From contig JANNKH010000089.1 in NCBI GenBank assembly GCA_031396205.1, forward strand, positions 1 to 64,000: 64,000 nucleotides of DNA, read 5' to 3'. A model generated the notes under the pieces. It was not told where the DNA came from. It worked only from the letters and a program-made list of their open reading frames with translations, and did not search any database. Positions 16,611 through 25,127 of this stretch are shown in pieces. Both the position numbers and the translations under genes were made by a program. The DNA is from CAISIP01 sp031396205. GTDB taxonomy: Bacteria > Pseudomonadota > Gammaproteobacteria > Burkholderiales > Burkholderiaceae_C. Within the stretch, counting starts at the first letter, position 1. Every line of letters begins with the position of its first letter.

Positions 16611-17866
16611 CCGCCAGCTGGGACCGCATCAGGACCTTCGGCGCCGACCTGCTGCCGGCGGCATGGGCGCGACAGACACCCCTGCCGGTGCGCCTGGGGC
16701 GCCGCCGCAGCAATTTGCAGGCGCCGGTGCGGCTGGAAAGTTTCGACCAGGTGCTGGTCTGGGTCACCGTCACACTGCTGGCATGGGGACTGGTGATGGT
16801 GTACTCGGCCACCGTCGCCATGCCCGACAACCCCAAGTTCGAGCGCTATTCCCATAGCCATTTCCTGTTCCGCCACATGTTGTGGCTGGCGGTGGGCTTC
16901 GTGACCGCCTTGATCGCATTCCAGATCCCGATTGCAACCTGGGAAAAGTCGGCACCCTGGTTGTTCGTGATCGCCCTGCTGTTGCTCACCGCGGTGCTGA
17001 TTCCGCAACTGGGCAAAGGCGTCAACGGCGCACGCCGCTGGCTGGTGCTGGGGCCGATCAGTTTCCAGCCCTCGGAACTGGCCAAATTCGCGGTGCTGCT
17101 ATACGCCGCGGACTACATGGTGCGCAAGATGGACGTCAAGGAAAAGTTCTTCCGCGCAGTGATGCCGATGGCGGCCGCGATCGCGATCGTCGGTGTGCTG
17201 TTGCTGGCCGAACCGGACATGGGTGCCTTCATGGTGATCGCAGTAATTGCGATGGGGATTCTGTTCCTGGGCGGTGTCAATGCGCGCATGTTCTTCCTGA
17301 TCGCACTGATCCTGGTTGTCGCGTTCTCGATGATGATCCTGTTCAGCGAATGGCGTCGCGAGCGCATCTTTGCCTACCTTGACCCCTGGAGCGAGCAATA
17401 CGCGCTGGGCAAGGGCTACCAGTTGTCGCACTCGCTGATCGCGATCGGCCGTGGCGAGATCTTCGGCGTCGGGCTGGGCGGCAGCGTGGAAAAACTGCAC
17501 TGGCTGCCGGAAGCGCACACCGATTTCCTGCTGGCCGTTATCGGCGAGGAATTCGGTCTGATCGGCGTGTTGTGCCTGATCGGGCTTTTTGTCTGGATGA
17601 CGCGCCGAATGATCCATATCGGCCGTCAGGCGATCGCGCTGGACCGGATTTTCGCTGGCCTGGTCGCGCAGGGCGTCGGCATCTGGATGGGATTCCAGGC
17701 CTTCATCAACATGGGCGTGAACCTGGGCGCGTTGCCCACCAAGGGCCTGACCTTGCCGCTGATGAGTTTTGGTGGCACTGCCATTTTGGTGAACCTGGTC
17801 GCGATCGCGGTGGTGCTGCGCATCGACATCGAAAGCCGCCAACTGATGCACGGAGGTAGACCATGA
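16607..17866 (+). CDS. ftsW: Septal peptidoglycan polymerase FtsW (SEDS family)
   Basis: 419 residues with ten predicted membrane segments after a ~50-residue cytoplasmic N-terminus. SEDS signatures include SFQPSELAKFAVLLY, EPDMGAFMVI, HTDFLLAVIGEEFG and LPLMSFGGTA near the C-terminus. It polymerises lipid II at the septum with FtsI. The start ATG overlaps the stop of the repeat-encoded mini-ORF. The end overlaps murG by ATGA (17863-17866). Confidence 0.95.
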   Translation: MTASWDRIRTFGADLLPAAWARQTPLPVRLGRRRSNLQAPVRLESFDQVLVWVTVTLLAWGLVMVYSATVAMPDNPKFERYSHSHFLFRHMLWLAVGFVTALIAFQIPIATWEKSAPWLFVIALLLLTAVLIPQLGKGVNGARRWLVLGPISFQPSELAKFAVLLYAADYMVRKMDVKEKFFRAVMPMAAAIAIVGVLLLAEPDMGAFMVIAVIAMGILFLGGVNARMFFLIALILVVAFSMMILFSEWRRERIFAYLDPWSEQYALGKGYQLSHSLIAIGRGEIFGVGLGGSVEKLHWLPEAHTDFLLAVIGEEFGLIGVLCLIGLFVWMTRRMIHIGRQAIALDRIFAGLVAQGVGIWMGFQAFINMGVNLGALPTKGLTLPLMSFGGTAILVNLVAIAVVLRIDIESRQLMHGGRP

Positions 17867-19143
17867 GCCTTGTCCGACCGTACGGCGCCGACCCCGGCGA
17901 TCTGCAGATCGCCGGGGTCGGCATCGCGATCGATCCCAACGGTTCGGGCCTGATCACGCAGACCGACACCGGTCGACATTCGGGCAAGGAGCCGCCGCAG
18001 CCACGTGGCAAGACAGGCGCAGTCGCAGGCGGCGGGGCCACCGCGACCGTCGGCGAAGGAACGGCCAAGCGCACGGCCCTCGTCATGGCCGGCGGCACCG
18101 GCGGTCACATCTTCCCCGGTCTGGCAGTGGCGCAGGCATTGCGCACCAGCGGCTGGACCGTCTACTGGCTCGGCGGCAGCGGCAGCAGCCGGGTACCGAG
18201 CATGGAGAGCCGGCTCGTTCCACCACAGGGTTTTGCGTTCGAGGCGCTCGATTTTTCCGGGGTCCGTGGCAAAGGCGTGCTGACCCTGGGCCTGTTGCCG
18301 CTGCGCCTGCTGCGCGCGTTCTGGCAAAGCATTCGGGTGCTGCGCCGAATCCAACCAGACGTGGTTATCGGTCTGGGCGGCTACATCACGTTCCCGGGCG
18401 GTTTGATGTCGGTGCTGCTCGGCAAGCCCTTGGTGCTGCATGAACAAAATTCGGTTGCCGGAATGGCTAACCGGGTATTGGCTGGCGTCGCGGACCGGGT
18501 CTACACCGCGTTCCCGGATGTGATGCCCAAGGCCCATTGGGTCGGTAACCCCTTGCGCCAGGCATTCATTGGACAACCCGCACCGGAGCAACGCTTCGCC
18601 CGTCGCAGTGGCCCGCTGCGGGTGCTGGTCGTCGGTGGCAGCCTGGGCGCGCGGGCGCTGAACGACGTCGTGCCGCAAGCATTGGCGCTGGTTCCGCCCG
18701 AGCAGCGGCCGCAGGTCATCCACCAAAGCGGTGTCAGCCAGATCAACGCCCTGCGCGCCAATTACGAACGCGCCGGTATCGGGGCCGAGTTGACCCCCTT
18801 CATCGACGACATGGCCAGCGCCTTTGCCGACGCCGATCTGGTGATCTGCCGCGCAGGTGCCAGCACCGTGACCGAGATCGCGGCCATTGGCGTGGCGGCC
18901 CTGTTCGTCCCCTTTCCGTCCGCGGTAGACGATCACCAGACCCGCAATGCCCGTTTCCTGGTCGAGCGCGGTGGCGGCTGGCTGATGCCGCAGACCGAAT
19001 TCGAGCCGCAGCGGCTGGCGCAATTCCTGCAGCAGGCCACGCGCGAGAACCTGCTGGCCTGCGCCGCGACCGCGCGGCGCTGCGCCAAAACCGATGCCAC
19101 CGCGCAGGTGGTGGCGGCATGCGAGGAACTGGTGCGCGCATGA
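17863..19143 (+). CDS. murG: Lipid II synthase MurG (GlcNAc transferase) with ~70-residue N-terminal extension
   Basis: 426 residues, against about 355 for typical MurG. The catalytic core starts around residue 71 (ALVMAGGTGGHIFPGLAVA). HEQNSVAGMANR and the UDP-GlcNAc site region ICRAGASTVTEIAAIG are conserved. It transfers GlcNAc to lipid I at the inner membrane face. ATG 17863 has a strong upstream GGAGG and overlaps ftsW; the first in-frame alternative start, ATG 18085, lies inside the GGTGGH block, so the extension appears genuine. The extension is Gly/Pro/Thr rich with no recognised domain, and its DNA holds a 36-bp perfect palindrome. Confidence 0.93.
   Translation: MSLVRPYGADPGDLQIAGVGIAIDPNGSGLITQTDTGRHSGKEPPQPRGKTGAVAGGGATATVGEGTAKRTALVMAGGTGGHIFPGLAVAQALRTSGWTVYWLGGSGSSRVPSMESRLVPPQGFAFEALDFSGVRGKGVLTLGLLPLRLLRAFWQSIRVLRRIQPDVVIGLGGYITFPGGLMSVLLGKPLVLHEQNSVAGMANRVLAGVADRVYTAFPDVMPKAHWVGNPLRQAFIGQPAPEQRFARRSGPLRVLVVGGSLGARALNDVVPQALALVPPEQRPQVIHQSGVSQINALRANYERAGIGAELTPFIDDMASAFADADLVICRAGASTVTEIAAIGVAALFVPFPSAVDDHQTRNARFLVERGGGWLMPQTEFEPQRLAQFLQQATRENLLACAATARRCAKTDATAQVVAACEELVRA
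17887..17922. repeat. 36-bp perfect palindrome in the 5' end of murG
   Basis: GCCGACCCCGGCGATCTG (17887-17904) is followed directly by its exact reverse complement (17905-17922), centred on CTGCAG. It lies 24-59 nt after the murG start codon and encodes part of the unusual N-terminal extension (ADPGDLQIAGVG). In mRNA it would form a very stable hairpin; in DNA a potential cruciform or dyad protein site. Confidence 0.95.
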
Positions 19144-20573
19144 AGTACGCGATTCGGCGCATCCACTTCATCGGCATCGGCGGCTCCGGGATGTCCGCGA
19201 TTGCCGAGGTATTGCAGGGCCTGGGCTACACCATCTCGGGCTCGGATATGGCCGCCAGCGTCACGCTGCAACGCCTGGGCGGCCTGGGCATCAAGGTCTT
19301 TGTCGGTCACGATGCGGCCCATATCGAAGGCGCCGACGCAGTCGTCACGACCACCGCCGTGCACGAGGACAACGCCGAGGTCATTGAAGCGCGGGCCCGA
19401 CGCATTCCTGTGGTGCCGCGCGCCATCATGCTGGCCGAACTGATGCGTCTCAAGCAAGGCATCGCGATCGCCGGCACCCACGGCAAGACCACTACCACCA
19501 GCCTGGTGGCCAGCGTGCTGGTCCAGGCCGGGCTGGACCCAACCTTTGTGATTGGTGGGCGGCTCAACAGCGCCGGCACCAACGCCCGCCTGGGCACCGG
19601 CGACTACATCGTCGTCGAGGCGGACGAGTCCGATGCCTCATTCCTGAACCTGCTGCCGGTGATGGCGATCGTGACCAACATCGACGCCGACCATATGGCC
19701 ACCTACGGCCACGACTTCAAGCGACTGCAATCGGCGTTTGTCGATTTCCTGCACCGGATGCCGTTCTACGGCACCGCGATCCTGTGTACCGACGATCCGG
19801 CGGTCAAGGAGATCCTGCCCCAGGTATCGTGCCCGATCACCAGCTACGGCTTCGCTGACGACGTCCAGGTCCGGGCGGTCGACGTGCGCGCTGTCGGCAG
19901 CCAGATGCACTTTACCGTGACACGCCGCAACGGTGTGGTGTTGCCCGACATGCCGGTAGTGCTCAACCTGGCCGGTCGCCACAACGTGCTCAATGCGCTG
20001 TCGGCGATCGCGGTGGCGGTGGAACTCAATATTCCGGATGCGGCGGTGCAGGAAGCGCTGGCCGCATTCCAAGGTGTCGGCCGCCGCTTCCAGCCGTACG
20101 GTGAAGTCGCCTGCAGCCATGGCGGCCATTTCACGCTGGTAGACGACTATGGTCACCATCCGGTCGAGATGGCTGCCACCATCGCCGCGGCACGCGGGGC
20201 CTTCCCGCAGCGGCGCCTGCTGCTGGCCTTCCAGCCGCACCGCTACACCCGTACCCGCGACTGCTTTGACGACTTCGTCAAAGCGATCGGCCAGGTCGAT
20301 GCGGTGCTGTTGTCCGAGGTATACCCGGCGGGAGAAACCCCGATCGTCGCCGCCGACGGGCGCGCACTGGCACGCGCATTGCGCGTGGCCGGTCAGGTCG
20401 AGCCGGTTTTCGTCGACGACATCCTGGACATGGCCCAGGCCATCCTGGACAACAGCCAGGACGGTGACGTGGTGTTATGCATGGGTGCAGGGACCATCGG
20501 AGCAGTACCGGCGCGGGTGGTCGAGATGGCCGCGGGCCCCAGGGCGACGAACCAGCAGGAGCTGGCCGCATGA
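19140..20573 (+). CDS. murC: UDP-MurNAc:L-alanine ligase MurC
   Basis: 477-residue Mur ligase that adds the first amino acid to UDP-MurNAc. N-terminal IHFIGIGGSGMSAIAEVL, P-loop GTHGKTT at 112-118, NIDADHMATYG, and a C-terminal AFQPHRYTRT. The start overlaps the murG stop (ATGA 19140-19143) and the stop overlaps ddl (ATGA 20570-20573). Distinguished from the paralogous Mpl at 39.6-41.0 kb by context and N-terminus. Confidence 0.96.
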   Translation: MKYAIRRIHFIGIGGSGMSAIAEVLQGLGYTISGSDMAASVTLQRLGGLGIKVFVGHDAAHIEGADAVVTTTAVHEDNAEVIEARARRIPVVPRAIMLAELMRLKQGIAIAGTHGKTTTTSLVASVLVQAGLDPTFVIGGRLNSAGTNARLGTGDYIVVEADESDASFLNLLPVMAIVTNIDADHMATYGHDFKRLQSAFVDFLHRMPFYGTAILCTDDPAVKEILPQVSCPITSYGFADDVQVRAVDVRAVGSQMHFTVTRRNGVVLPDMPVVLNLAGRHNVLNALSAIAVAVELNIPDAAVQEALAAFQGVGRRFQPYGEVACSHGGHFTLVDDYGHHPVEMAATIAAARGAFPQRRLLLAFQPHRYTRTRDCFDDFVKAIGQVDAVLLSEVYPAGETPIVAADGRALARALRVAGQVEPVFVDDILDMAQAILDNSQDGDVVLCMGAGTIGAVPARVVEMAAGPRATNQQELAA

Positions 20574-21553
20574 CGCAGACAAAGCAGCACCTGGGCAAGG
20601 TCGCCGTGCTGATGGGCGGGGCATCGGCCGAGCGCGCGATCTCGTTGATGTCGGGCACCGGCGTGCTCAATGCGCTGCGCTCGGCCGGTGTGGACGCGCA
20701 TGCGTTCGACCCAGCCCTGCGTACGGTGGAAGAACTGCGCATCGACGGGTTTGCACGCTGTTTCATCGCGCTGCACGGCCGCTTCGGCGAAGACGGCACC
20801 GTGCAAGGAGCACTCGAGCTGCTGGGCATTCCCTACACCGGCTCGGGCGTCATGGCCAGCGCGATCGCAATCGACAAGGTCATGACCAAACGCGTCTGGC
20901 TGGCCGAGGGCTTGCCCACCCCGGCCTACCGGCTACTGCGCGCCGGCCATGATCGTAGTCAGACGATTGCCATACCGGACGAACTCGGACTGCCGCTGAT
21001 CGTCAAACCCGCGCGCGAAGGCTCGTCGATCGGCGTCGTCAAGGTGATGGGCTATTCCGAGGTCCAACCCGCGATCGACCAGGCCCTGTGCATGGATAGC
21101 GACGTGCTGTGCGAACAGTTCATCGCTGGCGACGAGGTCACCTGCCCGATCATCGGCACCGGCGACAGCGCGCGTGCGTTGCCGGTAATCCGCATCGTCG
21201 CACCCGAGGGCAACTACGACTACCAGAACAAGTATTTCACCGACGACACCCAGTACCTGGTGCCCTGTCAGCTACCGGCCGGTGAAGAAGAAGCCATCCA
21301 GCAACTGGCGCTGCGGGCCTACCAGGTGCTCGACTGCCGCGGCTGGGGCCGAGTCGATGTGATGATCGACGCCAAGACCCGCGCCCCCTACCTGCTGGAG
21401 GTCAACACCTCGCCCGGCATGACCAGCCATTCCCTGGTGCCGATGTCCGCGCGTGCCGCCGGCATCAGCTATGAAGACCTGTGCCTGCAACTGCTGCTGC
21501 TGGCCAGCCTGGACAATCCGCGTGAGCGTGCGGACATCGAGGAGGGGTCATGA
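20570..21553 (+). CDS. ddl: D-alanine-D-alanine ligase
   Basis: 327-residue ATP-grasp enzyme (DdlB type by position in the dcw cluster) making the D-Ala-D-Ala dipeptide used by MurF. Visible are VLMGGASAERAISLMSG, ALHGRFGEDGTVQG, VKPAREGSSIGV and LLEVNTSPGMTSHSL, with the metal-binding Glu/Asn. The stop overlaps the ATG of the next mini-ORF repeat (ATGA 21550-21553). Confidence 0.95.
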   Translation: MTQTKQHLGKVAVLMGGASAERAISLMSGTGVLNALRSAGVDAHAFDPALRTVEELRIDGFARCFIALHGRFGEDGTVQGALELLGIPYTGSGVMASAIAIDKVMTKRVWLAEGLPTPAYRLLRAGHDRSQTIAIPDELGLPLIVKPAREGSSIGVVKVMGYSEVQPAIDQALCMDSDVLCEQFIAGDEVTCPIIGTGDSARALPVIRIVAPEGNYDYQNKYFTDDTQYLVPCQLPAGEEEAIQQLALRAYQVLDCRGWGRVDVMIDAKTRAPYLLEVNTSPGMTSHSLVPMSARAAGISYEDLCLQLLLLASLDNPRERADIEEGS

Positions 21554-21612
21554 GTACGCAGGGCCGCCCCAAGTGCGAATACCGCAGTGCGCAGCAGGGA
21601 GGCACCGAATGA
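21550..21612 (+). repeat. Single repeat unit between ddl and ftsQ, bounded by ATGA
   Basis: One unit of the intercistronic family. ATGA at 21550-21553 overlaps the ddl stop and ATGA at 21609-21612 supplies the ftsQ start. It contains GGGCCGCCCCAAG and CCGCAGTGCGCAGCAGGGAGG; the GGGAGG is a good ribosome-binding site for ftsQ. It encodes a 20-residue frame (begins MSTQGRPK) stopping at 21610-21612. The distance ATG to ATG is 59 bp, so the two frames are offset exactly as in an ATGA overlap. Confidence 0.85.
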
Positions 21613-22394
21613 GCGAAGCCTTCACGCCACCCTTCGATGTGCGCCTGATGAACATGACGGCCAGCGCGCTGCTGGCGGTTTTCGGCATGGCCGCACTGGC
21701 AGCACTGGCGCATGGGTTGGCCAACCATCCGGCATTCGCGATCGCGGCCATCACGGTCAGCGGCGAGGTGGTGCATAACAACGTGCCCACCTTGCGTGCC
21801 AATGTCGCGCCCAAATTGAGCGGCAACTTCTTCACGCTCGACCTGGTGCAGGCGCGCCAGAGCTTCGAAACCCTGCCCTGGGTTCGGCGCGCGGTAGTGC
21901 GGCGGGCTTTCCCCGATCGGCTCGCGGTGGAGTTGCAGGAGCATCAGGCGGTGGCGTACTGGGGTGCGGAGGATGGATCGCGCCTGCTCAACAATTTTGG
22001 CGAGGTGTTCGAGGCCAATCTGGGCGAGGTCGAACAGGAGAGCCTGCCGCGCATGGATGGGCCGGCCGGCCAGGAGCTTCAGGTGCTGGCGATGTACCGT
22101 GCCCTGCAACCCCAGTTTGCCGCGCTGGAACTGGAGCTCGAGGAGCTGCGGCTCAGCGGGCGCGGCGGTTGGGTGGCCCGGCTGGACTCGGGCGCCGAGA
22201 TCGAACTGGGGCGCGGTAGCGACGAAGAAGTGGTGGCGCGGACCAACCGTTTTCTCAGAACGCTGACACAGGTGACTTTGCGCTACAACCGCCGTCCCGA
22301 CGCAGTGGAGGCCGCCGACCTGCGCCACGCCGATGGTTACGCACTGAGGCTGCGCGGCGTCAGTACCGTGGTCACCGAGACACCGAAGAAATAG
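21609..22394 (+). CDS. ftsQ: Cell division protein FtsQ
   Basis: 261 residues. Short cytoplasmic N-terminus, one membrane span (about 15-38), then a periplasmic POTRA domain (FAIAAITVSGEVVHNN) and the FtsQ beta domain. It scaffolds FtsL/FtsB and regulates FtsWI. ATG 21609 follows a GGGAGG in the repeat and gives the expected topology. Identity rests on POTRA, topology and location before ftsA. Confidence 0.93.
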   Translation: MSEAFTPPFDVRLMNMTASALLAVFGMAALAALAHGLANHPAFAIAAITVSGEVVHNNVPTLRANVAPKLSGNFFTLDLVQARQSFETLPWVRRAVVRRAFPDRLAVELQEHQAVAYWGAEDGSRLLNNFGEVFEANLGEVEQESLPRMDGPAGQELQVLAMYRALQPQFAALELELEELRLSGRGGWVARLDSGAEIELGRGSDEEVVARTNRFLRTLTQVTLRYNRRPDAVEAADLRHADGYALRLRGVSTVVTETPKK

Positions 22395-22414
22395 CGCAAT
22401 CAACAGGTACAGAT

Positions 22415-23644
22415 ATGGCGAAAGAATACAAGGACCTGGTCGTCGGACTCGACATCGGCACCGCCAAGGTGATGGTCGTCGTGGCCGAAGTCCTGCCGGG
22501 CGGCAAACTCAAGCTGGCCGGCCTGGGGGTCGCCCCGAGCACCGGCATCCGCCGCGGCGTGGTGGTCAACATCGACGCCACCGTGCAAAGCATCCAGCTC
22601 GCGCTCAAGGAGGCCGAACTGATGGCCGACTGCAAGATCACGCGGGTCTATACCGGCATCACCGGCAGCCATATCCGCGGTATCAACTCCAGCGGCATGG
22701 TCGCAATCAAGGATCGCGAGGTGACGCAAGCCGACGTGGCCCGCGTGGTGGAGACCGCCAAGGCGATCAACATCTCGACCGACCAGCGACTGCTGCTGGT
22801 GGAACCGCAGGAGTTCATCATCGACGGCCAGGATGTCAAGGAGCCGATCGGCATGAGCGGCATCCGGCTCGAGGCCAAGGTGCATATCGTGACCGGCGCG
22901 CAGAGCGCGGCCGAGAACATCATCAAGTGCGTGCGCCGCTGCGGCCTGGAGGTCGAGCAGCTGATGCTCAACCCGCTGGCGTCCAGCCTGTCGGTGCTGA
23001 CCGACGACGAGCGGGAACTGGGCGTGGGCCTGGTCGACATTGGCGCTGGCACCACCGACGTGGCGATTTTCGCCAACGGCGCCATTCGCCACACCGCCGT
23101 GATCCCGATCGCCGGCGACCTGATCACCAGCGACATCGCGATGGCGCTGCGCACCCCCACCAAGGATGCCGAGGACGTGAAGATCGACAGCGGCTGCGCC
23201 AAGCAGCTGCTGACCGATGCCGAGACCCAGGTCGAAGTGCCGGGTCTGGGCGATCGCGGGCCGCGCCTGCTCAGCCGCCAGGTGCTGGCCGGCGTGATCG
23301 AGCCGCGGGTCGAGGAGATCTTTGCACTGGTGCACCAGGTGATGCGCGAGTCCGGTTTCGAGGAGTTGTTGTCCTCGGGCATCGTACTCACCGGCGGCTC
23401 CAGCGTCATGCCCGGCATGGTCGAACTAGGCGAGGACATTTTCCTCAAGCCGGTGCGCCGCGGCGTTCCCAAATATTCCGGCGTGTTGGCCGACATGGTG
23501 GCGCAATCGCGCGCCGCCACCGTCATGGGCCTGCTGGAGGAAGCCCGGCTGGCGCGTGCACGCGGGCTCAAGGTGGCGCAGAAGAACGGTTCCATGCGCA
23601 CCGCCTTCGGTCAGGTCAAGGACTGGTTTGTGGGGAACTTCTGA
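22415..23644 (+). CDS. ftsA: Cell division protein FtsA
   Basis: 409-residue actin-fold ATPase that tethers FtsZ to the membrane. Phosphate-1 motif VGLDIGTAKVMVVV near the N-terminus, SHVS-like 1C insertion (TGITGSHIRGINSSG), LVDIGAGTTDVAIF, and GIVLTGGSSVMPG. The C-terminal amphipathic membrane-targeting helix is probably FGQVKDWFVGNF. Length matches the family. Confidence 0.95.
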   Translation: MAKEYKDLVVGLDIGTAKVMVVVAEVLPGGKLKLAGLGVAPSTGIRRGVVVNIDATVQSIQLALKEAELMADCKITRVYTGITGSHIRGINSSGMVAIKDREVTQADVARVVETAKAINISTDQRLLLVEPQEFIIDGQDVKEPIGMSGIRLEAKVHIVTGAQSAAENIIKCVRRCGLEVEQLMLNPLASSLSVLTDDERELGVGLVDIGAGTTDVAIFANGAIRHTAVIPIAGDLITSDIAMALRTPTKDAEDVKIDSGCAKQLLTDAETQVEVPGLGDRGPRLLSRQVLAGVIEPRVEEIFALVHQVMRESGFEELLSSGIVLTGGSSVMPGMVELGEDIFLKPVRRGVPKYSGVLADMVAQSRAATVMGLLEEARLARARGLKVAQKNGSMRTAFGQVKDWFVGNF

Positions 23645-23714
23645 TGGCACGACATGCTTGCGGGCGCAACATCGGCAGCCCTGGCGACAGCCGCACAAGC
23701 CACCACGGCAACTG

Positions 23715-23732
23715 GCTGGCGCGCGCCAGCCC
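23715..23732. repeat. 18-bp palindrome in the ftsA-ftsZ gap
   Basis: GGCTGGCGCGCGCCAGCC is a perfect dyad in the 204-bp non-coding gap 23645-23848. The gap carries the ftsZ ribosome-binding site (AGGAG just before 23849) and a less GC-rich stretch (about 23780-23840) where an ftsZ promoter could lie, but no hexamer pair is convincing. Confidence 0.6.
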
Positions 23733-23848
23733 GTATGGGCGATGGCGATGCAGCAAACCACCCGACCCTGGCGGCGGGCCGATGGAAAGACACACTGACA
23801 CACAGACGATTCAGGCAATTACTGGCAACTGCAATTTAGGAGAACAAC

Positions 23849-25084
23849 ATGGCGATTGAAATGATGGAAGAACAGGGCTTCAACCTCGGTACCCAGATCA
23901 AGGTGATTGGGATCGGCGGCGGTGGCGGCAATGCGGTCGAGCACATGATCGCGTGCGAGGTCGGCGGCGTGGAATTCATCTGCGCCAATACCGACGCACA
24001 GGCGCTGAGCCGCAGCGCGGCGCACAAGACAATCCAGCTCGGCGTGACCGGCCTGGGTGCCGGCAGCAAGCCCGACAAGGGCCGCGACGCCGCCGAGCAG
24101 GCGATCGACGAGATCCGCGCATCGATCGAGGGTGCGCACATGTTGTTCATCACGGCGGGCATGGGCGGGGGCACGGGCACCGGCGCGGCGCCCGTGATCG
24201 CGCGGGTGGCGCGCGAGATGGGCATCCTGACCGTGGGCGTGGTGACCAAGCCCTTCGACTTCGAAGGTGGCCGGCGCATGCTGATCGCCGACAGCGGCCT
24301 GTCCGAGCTCGAATTGAACGTCGACTCGCTGATCGTGGTGTTGAACGAAAAACTCGAGGAAGTGCTGGGCGACGACATCACCCAGGATGAAGCCTTTGCC
24401 CATGCCAATGACGTGCTGAAGAACGCGGTCGGCGGCATCGCCGAGATCATCAACGTGCCGGCGCACATGAACGTCGACTTCGAGGATGTGCGCACCGTGA
24501 TGGGCGAACCCGGCAAGGCAATGATGGGCACCGCCACCGCCGATGGACCGGACCGCGCGCGCATCGCCGCCGAGCAGGCCGTGGCCTGCCCGCTGCTCGA
24601 GGGCGTTGACCTGTCCGGCGCCAAGGGCGTACTGGTGCTGATCACCGCGAGCAAGGGATCGCTCAAGTTGTCTGAGTCCAAGCTGGCGATGAACACCATC
24701 CGCGCGTTCGCCTCGCCAGACGCGCTGGTGATCTACGGCACTGCCTACGACGACAGCCTGGGCGACCAGATCCGCGTCACCGTCGTGGCGACCGGCCTGT
24801 CCCGTCCGGGGCAGCGTCGCACTGCGCCGCCGCTGCAGGTGCTGCGCACCGGCACCGACAACGTGCCGTTCCAGATCCCGACGTTGACCAACCAGGTCCA
24901 CAATCCCGCCACGATGACCAGCCAACCATCGGGCGGCGGCATGGCGCAGCCGGACTATGGCAGCCTGGGTACGCCCGCTGTGTGGCGCGGCAGAGGTTCG
25001 GCAGCGGCCAAGGTCGACGCCCTGTCCAGTGGCGGCATGGACGACTATGAAATTCCTGCCTTCCTTCGCAAGCAGGCTGATTGA
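23849..25084 (+). CDS. ftsZ: Cell division GTPase FtsZ
   Basis: 411-residue tubulin homologue forming the Z ring. GIGGGGGNAVEHM near the N-terminus, tubulin signature GGGTGTGAA at 106-114, T7-loop region and a variable linker, ending in the conserved C-terminal peptide EIPAFLRKQAD that binds FtsA and ZipA-type partners. A strong AGGAG precedes the ATG. Confidence 0.97.
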   Translation: MAIEMMEEQGFNLGTQIKVIGIGGGGGNAVEHMIACEVGGVEFICANTDAQALSRSAAHKTIQLGVTGLGAGSKPDKGRDAAEQAIDEIRASIEGAHMLFITAGMGGGTGTGAAPVIARVAREMGILTVGVVTKPFDFEGGRRMLIADSGLSELELNVDSLIVVLNEKLEEVLGDDITQDEAFAHANDVLKNAVGGIAEIINVPAHMNVDFEDVRTVMGEPGKAMMGTATADGPDRARIAAEQAVACPLLEGVDLSGAKGVLVLITASKGSLKLSESKLAMNTIRAFASPDALVIYGTAYDDSLGDQIRVTVVATGLSRPGQRRTAPPLQVLRTGTDNVPFQIPTLTNQVHNPATMTSQPSGGGMAQPDYGSLGTPAVWRGRGSAAAKVDALSSGGMDDYEIPAFLRKQAD

Positions 25085-25127
25085 ACCCACGGCAGCGGGC
25101 AGCGAAGCGGCTTCCTACAATCGGGGG

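Noticed and set aside
18085..19143. Shorter MurG starting at internal ATG 18085
   Set aside because: That start would fall within the conserved ALVMAGGTGGH strand with no Shine-Dalgarno, whereas ATG 17863 has GGAGG and an ATGA overlap with ftsW.
23819..25090. 423-codon minus-strand open frame opposite ftsZ
   Set aside because: Antisense shadow of FtsZ; no motifs.
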